A DNA stretch of 6,061 nt from the NCBI GenBank assembly GCA_947378695.1, contig CANCKZ010000048.1, forward strand, positions 1 to 6,061. Direction: 5' to 3'. Made by a program: the position numbers and the translations under genes. The stretch's first letter is position 1; every line of letters begins with the position of its first letter. Below the pieces are notes generated by a model, which was given only the letters and a program-made list of their open reading frames with translations, made no database searches and was not told the DNA's origin. The DNA comes from Rickettsiales bacterium. GTDB taxonomy: Bacteria; Pseudomonadota; Alphaproteobacteria; Rickettsiales; Deianiraeaceae. Of this stretch, positions 1-5,299 are shown piece by piece.

Positions 1-293
1 GTGCAAAAACACTGCTTGAACTTGTGTCAGTTCTGCAATTTTTCAAAAAAGATTTCACAAAACCGCAAAATATTGAAGCAGGTAAACTTGCACATATTCA
101 ATCGTTTCTGCAAAATGCGAAAAACACAAACCTTCACGATGAATTTAAAGCTTTTCTTGATGGCAACGGCTTGAAGTTTAAAGATCTTGGACCAGCATTT
201 CGCATGGCGTTGATTGGCGAAGCGTCATCAATTGGTATTTTTGACATCATTGCCGTTCTTGGATTTGACGAAGCAAAAAGAAGAATAATTTAG
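1..293 (+). CDS. gltX: Glutamyl-tRNA synthetase, C-terminal end (partial)
   Basis: This is the last 96 codons of a gene that starts before the window. The frame is open from base 3 and ends at TAG 291-293; the GTG at 24 is internal, not a start. The clue is the C-terminal anticodon-binding helical domain: a lysine-rich FKDLGPAFRMAL stretch followed by GIFDIIAVLGFDEAKRR. It matches the family ending, in which an R.ALTG-like segment is followed by G.F.I...LG...A..R. The enzyme charges tRNA-Glu (in some alphaproteobacteria also tRNA-Gln) with glutamate in the cytoplasm. Many alphaproteobacteria carry two gltX copies and this fragment cannot show which one it is. The ATP-binding HIGH and KMSKS motifs would lie upstream, outside the window. 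No terminator is visible after the stop; an A-rich stretch leads straight into the next promoter. Confidence 0.75.
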   Translation, partial: AKTLLELVSVLQFFKKDFTKPQNIEAGKLAHIQSFLQNAKNTNLHDEFKAFLDGNGLKFKDLGPAFRMALIGEASSIGIFDIIAVLGFDEAKRRII

Positions 294-311
294 GAAAAAA
301 TAAAAAAATAC

Positions 312-361
312 TTGACAATAACTTTATTTATTTTGTGAATTTGATTAAATAATTTTTTAAT
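312..361 (+). promoter_or_regulatory. Candidate sigma-70 promoter(s) for the small exported protein
   Basis: Two overlapping readings are possible. A perfect -35 TTGACA (312-317) has a weak -10 GTGAAT (335-340) at 17 bp. Alternatively TTGTGA (333-338) and TTTAAT (356-361, five of six consensus bases) are also 17 bp apart. The second would put the transcript start at about 368, on the ATG itself, giving a leaderless message. Either would drive the 368-577 gene independently of gltX. The region is very AT-rich, so chance matches are easy. Confidence 0.5.
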
Positions 362-367
362 AAAACA

Positions 368-577
368 ATGTCATTCTTCAAAATCGCTACTGCTGCTGTA
401 ATCCTATCTTCTTCTGTTTTTGCTGCTGAAGCTGTTAAAGCTCCTGCTGCTGCTCCAGTTGCTGCTGCAAAAGAAGTTAAAGCTACTCCTGCTGTTAAAG
501 CTGCTCCAGTTGCTGCTGCAAAAGAAGTTAAAGCTGTTGCTCCAGTTGCTGCTACTCCTGTTGCTGCAAAAAAATAA
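368..577 (+). CDS. Small exported Ala/Val/Lys/Pro-rich repeat protein
   Basis: This is a 69-residue protein with a Sec-type signal peptide: MSFFK, a hydrophobic core at about residues 6-18 and likely cleavage after VFA (residue 19). The predicted mature part is 50 residues built from only six amino acids (A, V, K, P, E, T), with eight Lys and three Glu, so it is basic and probably disordered or extended. The unit APVAAAKEVKA occurs twice (residues 29-39 and 46-56), and a partial third copy begins at residue 60. Alanine codons are mostly GCT. The correct frame is supported by the signal peptide; the +1 frame gives only poly-Leu. No Shine-Dalgarno site precedes the ATG. Its composition resembles periplasmic spacer segments or AlgP/H1-like Ala-Lys tails, but export argues against DNA binding. 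I do not recognise a family; it may act as an envelope structural or linker peptide in the periplasm. Confidence 0.7.
   Translation: MSFFKIATAAVILSSSVFAAEAVKAPAAAPVAAAKEVKATPAVKAAPVAAAKEVKAVAPVAATPVAAKK
452..535 (+). repeat. In-frame direct repeat, two exact 33-bp copies at 51-bp spacing
   Basis: Bases 452-484 and 503-535 are identical, each encoding APVAAAKEVKA. The flanking 12-mer GCTGTTAAAGCT is also repeated (431-442 and 491-502), and a partial third copy of the unit starts at 539. The period is 51 bp (17 codons), so gain or loss of a unit keeps the frame. This looks like internal tandem duplication and a likely site of length variation between strains. Confidence 0.85.
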
Positions 578-595
578 GCTTAGGCTTGTCGCATC

Positions 596-626
596 GTGTG
601 TGGGTGAAAATCCACACACACTTTCT
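596..626 (+). terminator. Terminator-like hairpin after the small exported protein gene
   Basis: GTGTGTGG (596-603) pairs perfectly with CCACACAC (612-619) across an 8-nt loop, followed by a short T-rich tail (TTTCT, 622-626). It lies 18 bp past the stop codon on the plus strand. The stem is strong but the T tract is short, so termination may be partial. Read on the minus strand it has no T tract. Confidence 0.6.
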
Positions 627-633
627 AACTTCG

Positions 634-765
634 TGCGAATTCTGTTCGCAACTTCTCATAATAATTCTTGTTTTTTCATCCAAAAAACTCAATAAAATCC
701 CAAGCCTCCTTCGCAATACAACACGCAACTTGCGAAAGTTTCAACCTTTTCTACCGTCTTGCGAA
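634..765. repeat. Cluster of TTGCGAA/TTCGCAA inverted motifs in the convergent intergenic region
   Basis: TGCGAA (634-639) faces TTCGCAA (645-651), giving a 6-bp stem with a 5-nt loop. TTCGCAA (710-716) faces TTGCGAA (730-736), a 7-bp stem with a 13-nt loop, and a further TTGCGAA sits at 759-765. On the minus strand the 710-736 hairpin is followed after about 10 nt by a modest T-rich run, so it may help end the nadK-gmk-ftsA transcript. The rest of 578-796 shows no gene. Confidence 0.45.
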
Positions 766-796
766 AATTCTTGATAACACCTTGAAAATGCAACAC

Positions 797-1774
797 CTAA
801 ACGCTCTTGAAAAAGATTTTCATAATACTTTTAAACAAACTTTCACGCTGTTTAATTGTTACAGTTGGTTTAAGCCAGTCTCTGTTCATAAGTGTAACAT
901 CGTGGTTGGATACCATTTCCAGAACATCTTTAATGCTTTTGGCAAATTCCCTTTGTGTGTGAATTATAATCTGCTTGCAATCTTGCGGTGGGTTTATGTC
1001 TATCCAAATTTGTCGCAGATACCTCACCAACAGTTGCGAAATAAACTTAATCGTGTCGTAGTTTATCACCGCCATAAGCTCCTTATTCACACCTTTTGCG
1101 TTGTGAATTTTTTCAATCATATCCAGCTCACTGAAACAAATGAAGTGTTGAAGGGCAAGAACGACGGCTCTTCGTGTGAGGTGTGGAAATTTTGCCATTG
1201 TTGCAAGTGCGATATATTGAATAATATCGCCAAGACCCCTGTTTATACGGTAAATATCCTGCAAACTGCCGGCACCATCGAATGTATAAAGGGTAATTTG
1301 CCGTGAAACATGAATTATTCCAATGCGTTGAGTTTCAATTAATTGCTTTGAATTTTGTGCGAAAAGACTAAAAAACGACCATACTTTTTCAACATTGACA
1401 CCAACATTTGTGAAGCACGATATAAGGGTTTTCAGTTGAGCATCGTTAAATGTTTCATAGATTCTACACGTTTTCATTGCAAACGAGTTCGTGATAATTT
1501 TGCCTTCTGGTGCTTGAAGATTTTGAAGGCGTGAGGCTTTTATTACCTCGTGACCAAAAATATCGCAGATAATCTCCACTTCTTCAATTGATATCGCAAA
1601 TTCGTTTTCGTGCTTGTCGATCAGGCGGTTTATGCTTGTTTGAAGATCGTGTTCATTGATTATTTCATCGCCCGCAACACCGTAAAGTTGAACGGAAGTT
1701 GTGTTTTGAGTTACCGTTGAATGAATTGAGAGTGAATCAACGCTTATTGTTACAATGTGCATTGTTGCGTGCAT
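797..1774 (-). CDS. ftsA: Divergent, shortened FtsA-like cell-division protein
   Basis: FtsA is an actin-family ATPase that tethers FtsZ to the inner membrane. This 325-residue protein follows the FtsA order: first beta strand HIVTISVDSLSI (6-17), the GDEIINEHDLQTSI segment (35-48, like the family G.I.D.E....I), EVEIICDIFGHEVI (65-78), GVNVEKVW (125-132), GIIHVSRQITLYTF (152-165) where the phosphate-2 loop belongs, RINRGLGDII (176-185), KQIIIHTQREF (267-277) where the adenosine loop belongs, and a C-terminal amphipathic helix ESLFKSIMKIFF (311-322) like the FtsA membrane-targeting sequence. The D.G and GGG signatures are absent in all three loops. Typical FtsA has about 410-420 residues; the loss is mainly after residue 78, in the 1C subdomain. 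The start at 1774 overlaps gmk by 25 nt and has a good Shine-Dalgarno site; Met5 (1762) is an alternative. PilM or another actin-like protein is the main alternative. Confidence 0.55.
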   Translation of the reverse strand: MHATMHIVTISVDSLSIHSTVTQNTTSVQLYGVAGDEIINEHDLQTSINRLIDKHENEFAISIEEVEIICDIFGHEVIKASRLQNLQAPEGKIITNSFAMKTCRIYETFNDAQLKTLISCFTNVGVNVEKVWSFFSLFAQNSKQLIETQRIGIIHVSRQITLYTFDGAGSLQDIYRINRGLGDIIQYIALATMAKFPHLTRRAVVLALQHFICFSELDMIEKIHNAKGVNKELMAVINYDTIKFISQLLVRYLRQIWIDINPPQDCKQIIIHTQREFAKSIKDVLEMVSNHDVTLMNRDWLKPTVTIKQRESLFKSIMKIFFKSV

Positions 1775-2430
1775 AGTTGTGCTTCCCTTAAATATTCATC
1801 AACATTTTCCGTTTGAAGTGCTTGAATTAATGCGGTGTTTTTCACAATTGCTGTGTGCGTGGAACTTTCAATGCCGTTGATTTTGAAATCTACGATTGCA
1901 CATATTTTTTTAAATGTTTCCTCAATTGTGTTGTTCGTTATTATATACTCATAATTCTTTGAATGCGATATATCCAAAATGGCGTTTTGCATGCGGTCGT
2001 TTATTATTGCGGGTGGAATGTCGCCTCTTTGTTCAAGGCGATTTTGAAGAGTAGCAAGGGACGGCGGCAAAAGGAAAATGCTCAGCAAATTATTTACAGA
2101 ATTTTCGTTAATTTGAATGAAGCCTTGGAAATCGATATCAAACAATGTGTGGTGAGTTTTGGAAATTTCGCTTTTTGGTGTTCCGTAAAAATTACCACAA
2201 ATTTGAGCATACTCCAAAAATTCATTTTGCGAAAGCATGTTTTGAAATGTTTCAACTGAAAGAAAAAAGTATTCCTTGCCGTTGGTTTCGTGGTCTCTTT
2301 TTTGGCGAGTAGTTGCCGAAATTGAAAATTTAACCTGACTTTCCACGGGCGAACGGGAATCGTTCATTAACATATTGCAAAGAGTTGTCTTTCCGCCACC
2401 TGATGGCGATGATATTATTATAAAGTGCAT
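1750..2430 (-). CDS. gmk: Guanylate kinase
   Basis: Gmk phosphorylates GMP to GDP with ATP in the cytoplasm, feeding GTP and dGTP synthesis. The 226-residue protein opens directly with the P-loop, SSPSGGGKTT (7-16). The GMP-binding region follows: SATTRQKR (38-45) and GKEYFF (51-56), then NEFLEYAQICGNFYGT (69-84), with the family's E and YGT residues. DIDFQG (98-103) is the DIDWQG motif with Phe for Trp. The ATP-side arginine segment is RLEQRGD (131-137) with R146 beyond it, and YEYIITN (160-166) matches the usual Y.Y.I.N strand. All key motifs look intact, so activity is likely. About 20 residues at the C-terminus exceed the common length of 205-210 and are unassigned. The start lies 1 nt after the nadK stop and has no Shine-Dalgarno site; the 3' end overlaps the ftsA-like gene by 25 nt. 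Probably co-transcribed with both. Confidence 0.93.
   Translation of the reverse strand: MHFIIISSPSGGGKTTLCNMLMNDSRSPVESQVKFSISATTRQKRDHETNGKEYFFLSVETFQNMLSQNEFLEYAQICGNFYGTPKSEISKTHHTLFDIDFQGFIQINENSVNNLLSIFLLPPSLATLQNRLEQRGDIPPAIINDRMQNAILDISHSKNYEYIITNNTIEETFKKICAIVDFKINGIESSTHTAIVKNTALIQALQTENVDEYLREAQLCTQQCTL
1782..1789 (-). promoter_or_regulatory. Shine-Dalgarno site for the ftsA-like gene
   Basis: Read on the minus strand, AAGGGAAG lies 7 nt before the ATG at 1774, inside the gmk coding region. It is the only strong Shine-Dalgarno-like site I found before any complete gene here. It favours the start at 1774 over Met5 at 1762 and suggests translational coupling to gmk. Confidence 0.5.
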
Positions 2431-2431
2431 G

Positions 2432-3229
2432 TTATATTGAAAATTGTTCTGAAAGAATTTTTTCTTCCAGCGTTAGTTTGTTATCAAAAAGAAGTTCAAC
2501 TCCAAGGTTTTCCGAAAGACAGACTTTTATTTTTTCTACATTTTGGAAGTGTTTGGAATCAACATTGGCGGAGGCTGGGCGTTTGAATGATTGCATCATT
2601 TCAATTTCAATTGTGGAAGAACTTGAAAGCAATGCACCTTTCCACGACCTTGGACGAAACGGCGAAACTGGTTGAAGGCTTAACAGTTTGGAATTAACAT
2701 TAAAAACCGCACCACCAACGGAGAAGTTATAAGCGGTGGAACCTGCTGGTGTTGCAACAAGAATGCCGTCCGCAACAAGTTCAGGCATGCGAACTATTCC
2801 ATCAACCGAAACTTTCATGTGGGTGGCTTGCCCTGTTTGCCTTAAAATTGAAACATCGTTAAGGGCATATTCCGTTATTTTTTCACCGTTAGAACACAAA
2901 ATTTCCACTTTCAAAAAATGCAAAACCGAAGAAGACGCAGTTTCAATTGTGTTTTTCAACATTACCGATTGAATTTTGTTGTTTGTTAAAAAGCCAATTG
3001 TTCCGTAATTTATTGGGTAAATTTTTGGAATATTGCAAAGGTTTTTTAGAATATGGGTTATGTAAAGAAGGAAGCCGTCCCCGCCAAGGGTTATGAAAGT
3101 ATCGTTTTGCGATGCCTTTTCGGGCTTGAAGTCTTTATCAGCAAAAATTTCCCAACCATAGATTTTATAAAGCTGTTCGGCAAAAATTTCAGCTTGAATG
3201 TTTCGGCTGTCATAAATGCAGGTGTACAT
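2432..3229 (-). CDS. nadK: NAD kinase
   Basis: NadK phosphorylates NAD to NADP using ATP (or polyphosphate in some bacteria) in the cytoplasm and is the only NADP source. Its 265 residues are normal for the family. Motifs in order: LGGDG (48-52, with the catalytic Asp51), NYGTIGFLTN (74-83, like the usual N.G.LGFL), ALNDV (122-126, where NE or ND binds NAD), VADGILVATPAGSTAYNFS (152-170, the signature loop), and SPFRPRSWKGALL (189-201), a segment I associate with alphaproteobacterial enzymes. The start is secure: an in-frame stop lies two codons upstream of the ATG, which is preceded by only a weak AAAG site. A well-formed promoter lies 25 bp upstream. It is the first gene of the probable nadK-gmk-ftsA operon. 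No sign of decay is visible. Confidence 0.95.
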   Translation of the reverse strand: MYTCIYDSRNIQAEIFAEQLYKIYGWEIFADKDFKPEKASQNDTFITLGGDGFLLYITHILKNLCNIPKIYPINYGTIGFLTNNKIQSVMLKNTIETASSSVLHFLKVEILCSNGEKITEYALNDVSILRQTGQATHMKVSVDGIVRMPELVADGILVATPAGSTAYNFSVGGAVFNVNSKLLSLQPVSPFRPRSWKGALLSSSSTIEIEMMQSFKRPASANVDSKHFQNVEKIKVCLSENLGVELLFDNKLTLEEKILSEQFSI

Positions 3230-3253
3230 GCTTTAAATTTAGTTTTATGTGTA

Positions 3254-3282
3254 ATGATATTTCCTGCTTTTGCAAATGTCAA
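3254..3282 (-). promoter_or_regulatory. Strong sigma-70-type promoter for nadK-gmk-ftsA
   Basis: On the minus strand, TTGACA (plus-strand 3282-3277) and TATCAT (3259-3254) are separated by exactly 17 bp, eleven of twelve consensus bases. Transcription would start near 3247, giving a leader of about 18 nt before the nadK ATG. It sits in the 78-bp gap after proC, so the operon can be expressed separately from the proC and lipoprotein genes. Confidence 0.7.
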
Positions 3283-3307
3283 GTTTGGAAATTCTACCAA
3301 AAATATG

Positions 3308-4090
3308 CTACATTCTGCCCGCCTTTGAAATTGCTTCATCAACGCCGCCAGAAATTACTGTTTGAAGGGCGTTATTGTTTCGCAGGAAATTCAAACCAGC
3401 TTCTGTTGTTCCACCCTTGGAGGCAACATTTTGCGTGGCTTCAAAGAAGGTCACATCTTTGTTTAATTGCATATACTTACACGCATTTTCAAAAAGGTTC
3501 AGCATCATTTCCCTGTTGTTTGGAGTCTCGCTGTTTTGGTTTGGGAAAAGCGATTGGGATTTCTCGCAAAATGCGTTCATAACTTCAAAAACAAAGCCAA
3601 TTCCAGAACCATAAATGCCAGTAAAGTAATCAATTTCTTGTTCATTTTCGCATTTCAAAAGGTGGTTATTTAGGTGATTTTTTCCAAAAAGATTTCGCAC
3701 AATTGTTGATTCCTCCTCCGCAATGTTTTCCGAATAATACGCAAGGAAGGAATTTCCAAATTCGAAGGCTAAACTTGGCATGATGCGAAATATTTTTTCG
3801 GCGTGGAAAATTTTTTTTATTTTTTCAATTTTTGTTCCGGCAAGAACGGAAACAAACACCGTGCTTGCGTTATACAAAGTCGATGGCAAATTTTGAGCAA
3901 CGCCTTCAATGTGTTGAGGCTTGCAACCAAGAAAAATGTGCGTGTAAGTTCCGTTGAGTTTTGCAAAGTCGTTCACGCAATTCAAGCCATCAATTGTGGA
4001 ATTTGGGGAATAGACATCAATTTGAACGCCTTGTTGAAGCTTCAAAAACGCCTTACTTATTTTTGAAAGAGATATTACCAAAATTCGCAT
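3308..4090 (-). CDS. proC: Pyrroline-5-carboxylate reductase (ProC), divergent cofactor site
   Basis: ProC reduces 1-pyrroline-5-carboxylate to proline with NAD(P)H, the last step of proline synthesis. The 260-residue protein matches the family along its length: strand ILVISLS (3-9), HIFLGCKPQ (51-59, as in D..f.aVKP), VSVLAG (80-85), FRIMPS (101-106, usually MPN), GIYGSGIGFVFEVMNA (158-173, usually GSGPA), and VASKGGTTEAGL (222-233, usually SPGGTT.A). The first strand and helix remain, but the GxGxxG/A dinucleotide loop is replaced by SLSKIS (7-12), and the Asn of MPN and two prolines are also changed. It may be weakly active, altered in cofactor use, or decaying; no frameshift or internal stop is present. 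The start at 4090 is fixed by an in-frame stop immediately upstream. It lies 86 bp after the last lipoprotein gene; I found no convincing promoter in that gap. Confidence 0.85.
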   Translation of the reverse strand: MRILVISLSKISKAFLKLQQGVQIDVYSPNSTIDGLNCVNDFAKLNGTYTHIFLGCKPQHIEGVAQNLPSTLYNASTVFVSVLAGTKIEKIKKIFHAEKIFRIMPSLAFEFGNSFLAYYSENIAEEESTIVRNLFGKNHLNNHLLKCENEQEIDYFTGIYGSGIGFVFEVMNAFCEKSQSLFPNQNSETPNNREMMLNLFENACKYMQLNKDVTFFEATQNVASKGGTTEAGLNFLRNNNALQTVISGGVDEAISKAGRM

Positions 4091-4176
4091 TTATGCTTGA
4101 AAAGTTGTGGAATAGTTGGTCTTGTTTTGGAAAAATCAAGCAATAATCGCAAAACTACCTCATAACTCATCAATTT

Positions 4177-4680
4177 TTACCAGTTGGCGTAAAAACCACT
4201 GGTATGTGCTTGATCCCAGTTTTGCAATTCCACAATTTGATCAAGCCCCTGCAATCTTCCAAAATTACCAAAGGATTTATCCCCGTGAATAATAGGACGC
4301 ATTAAGTTTGCACCACCCATCTGCACCCCAAGAGTTGACCCCCTGCACCAAGAATATGTTGCGCCCCAGGCGGATGTGTAATCGATTTTGTCTTTGTCGG
4401 TAATTTCCCTGCCGTTGAACAGGTCTCGCTCATCGCCAAATGTTGTTCCATAAAACCTTTGGTCTTTTTTGAACTGATAGAACTGCTTGTTAAATTCGTG
4501 GGTGAAAATGGTTAAACCAGATTCACAACCGTCCTTCCACCCTTGTTGATAAGCATCGCTTGCATCTGCCGGCATGTAAGACATAAACCTTCCGCCCGGT
4601 TTTAAAAGATTTTCAAATGTTGTGCCAGATTCCCCAACGCACGACGTTAAAAGCACTAAAAGTGCGATAATTTTTTTCAT
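4177..4680 (-). CDS. Small lipoprotein of the GWxxGCxSG family (copy 1)
   Basis: This 167-residue predicted lipoprotein has signal MKK plus a hydrophobic core and a canonical lipobox LTSC, with Cys14 the lipidated residue. Val at +2 is compatible with outer-membrane sorting. The family core is YQQGWKDGCESG (44-55), an aromatic and Lys-rich stretch (FNKQFYQFKKDQRF, 63-76), then DYTSAWGATYSWC (100-112). The two cysteines, Cys52 and Cys112, are 59 residues apart, the longest spacing of the four copies because of a charged insert at about 78-98. A Gly-rich tail of 55 residues ends in Trp. The two cysteines probably pair in the periplasm or at the cell surface. The gene starts 12 nt after copy 2 with an AT-rich gap and no Shine-Dalgarno site, so it is almost certainly co-transcribed with it. 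Function unknown; I do not recognise a named family. Confidence 0.8.
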   Translation of the reverse strand: MKKIIALLVLLTSCVGESGTTFENLLKPGGRFMSYMPADASDAYQQGWKDGCESGLTIFTHEFNKQFYQFKKDQRFYGTTFGDERDLFNGREITDKDKIDYTSAWGATYSWCRGSTLGVQMGGANLMRPIIHGDKSFGNFGRLQGLDQIVELQNWDQAHTSGFYANW

Positions 4681-4692
4681 ATTATTTTTATA

Positions 4693-5238
4693 TTACTGCT
4701 GCTTCCCACAAAATTGACAAGAACCAAATAAACCAAAGAAGTTATCAGGCGAACCATAGTTTGAAACGCCGGGAAGTCCGTTGTTGATGTTTTCATCAAA
4801 ATACCACACCGCTGGCTTCGATTCAGCGTCTCCTCCGCCAATTGGCATTTCAGCTGCCGAATGAAACGGTTGCACAATTGCACCAAGCCCCCCAGTATTC
4901 ACAAACCTACTACCAAGTGGTTGGTTGTAGGTCCAGGCGATGGCCTCCGGAAAGCATAGCCCCCAGCCTTTACCCCAAGCAAAGCGATACCTTTCATCTT
5001 GAATTAATTCGGGGTTTTGCCTGAAATAAAACATTGTTTTATAAAACGAGTTCCCCCTTGCTGCGTAACCTGAAAAGCAACCATCAAACATTCCCATCTT
5101 CAAAATTTCGTCCATTGTTTCGTCTTTCAAAATTCTGTTGAGCGATGGCACACCATAAACCGCCTTCCTTCTTATATACGAACAAGCCTGCAATTGCGTT
5201 ACTGCAATTATTCCAAGCAGAATTAAAACTTTTTTCAT
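4693..5238 (-). CDS. Small lipoprotein of the GWxxGCxSG family (copy 2, long C-terminal tail)
   Basis: The longest copy, 181 residues. The signal peptide ends in LQAC (Cys19); Gln at -2 is unusual for a lipobox but position and hydrophobic core fit. The core is LKMGMFDGCFSG (46-57), SFYKTMFYFRQNPEL (64-78), then RYRFAWGKGWGLC (83-95), with Cys54 and Cys95 separated by 40 residues. Beyond the core is an 86-residue extension rich in Gly, Asn and aromatics that ends in a CxxC (SCQFC, Cys174 and Cys177). The CxxC could form a local disulfide, bind a metal or mediate redox exchange; nothing nearby decides. The start at 5238 follows a 61-bp gap, much longer than the 12-13 nt gaps elsewhere in the array, so a separate promoter is possible. 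Paralogy with the neighbours is clear from the two-cysteine core; function unknown. Confidence 0.8.
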   Translation of the reverse strand: MKKVLILLGIIAVTQLQACSYIRRKAVYGVPSLNRILKDETMDEILKMGMFDGCFSGYAARGNSFYKTMFYFRQNPELIQDERYRFAWGKGWGLCFPEAIAWTYNQPLGSRFVNTGGLGAIVQPFHSAAEMPIGGGDAESKPAVWYFDENINNGLPGVSNYGSPDNFFGLFGSCQFCGKQQ

Positions 5239-5265
5239 ATTTCATAAATGACTTATATAACAATA

Positions 5266-5278
5266 GCACATTTTGTGC
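5266..5278. other. Small palindrome between lipoprotein copies 3 and 2
   Basis: GCACA (5266-5270) and TGTGC (5274-5278) form a perfect inverted repeat around TTT, in the only long gap within the lipoprotein array. It could be a weak terminator of copy 3, or an operator upstream of copy 2. A stem of five pairs is short and may be chance. Confidence 0.25.
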
Positions 5279-5299
5279 GTTAATGCAAGTAATAAAAAT

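Noticed and set aside
404..619. Minus-strand Ser/Asn-rich open frame
   Set aside because: It is the complement of the GCT-rich repeat of the 368-577 gene; the Ser/Asn/Phe runs are a by-product of that repeat.
420..695. Plus-strand poly-Leu open frame
   Set aside because: GCTGCT read one base off gives CTG repeats. The signal peptide and stop belong to the 368 frame, and there is no start signal.
578..796. tRNA or other structured RNA in the convergent gap
   Set aside because: Hairpins are present, but there is no cloverleaf, T-loop GTTC-type motif or other recognisable RNA signature.
668..1306. Plus-strand open frame of 212 codons
   Set aside because: It lies antisense to the ftsA-like gene, has no recognisable domain or signal, and its Cys/His/Asn-rich composition is typical of an antisense shadow.
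3091..3342. Minus-strand 83-codon open frame across the proC-nadK junction
   Set aside because: It runs out of frame through the 5' end of nadK and over the nadK promoter, with no family features.
4091..4176. Possible promoter for proC in the 86-bp gap
   Set aside because: TTGATT is present on the minus strand, but no reasonable -10 lies at 16-18 bp.
4179..4203. ACCAGT/ACTGGT inverted repeat at the end of lipoprotein copy 1
   Set aside because: It is inside the coding end, only 6 bp, and followed on the minus strand by A residues instead of T, so it is not a convincing terminator.
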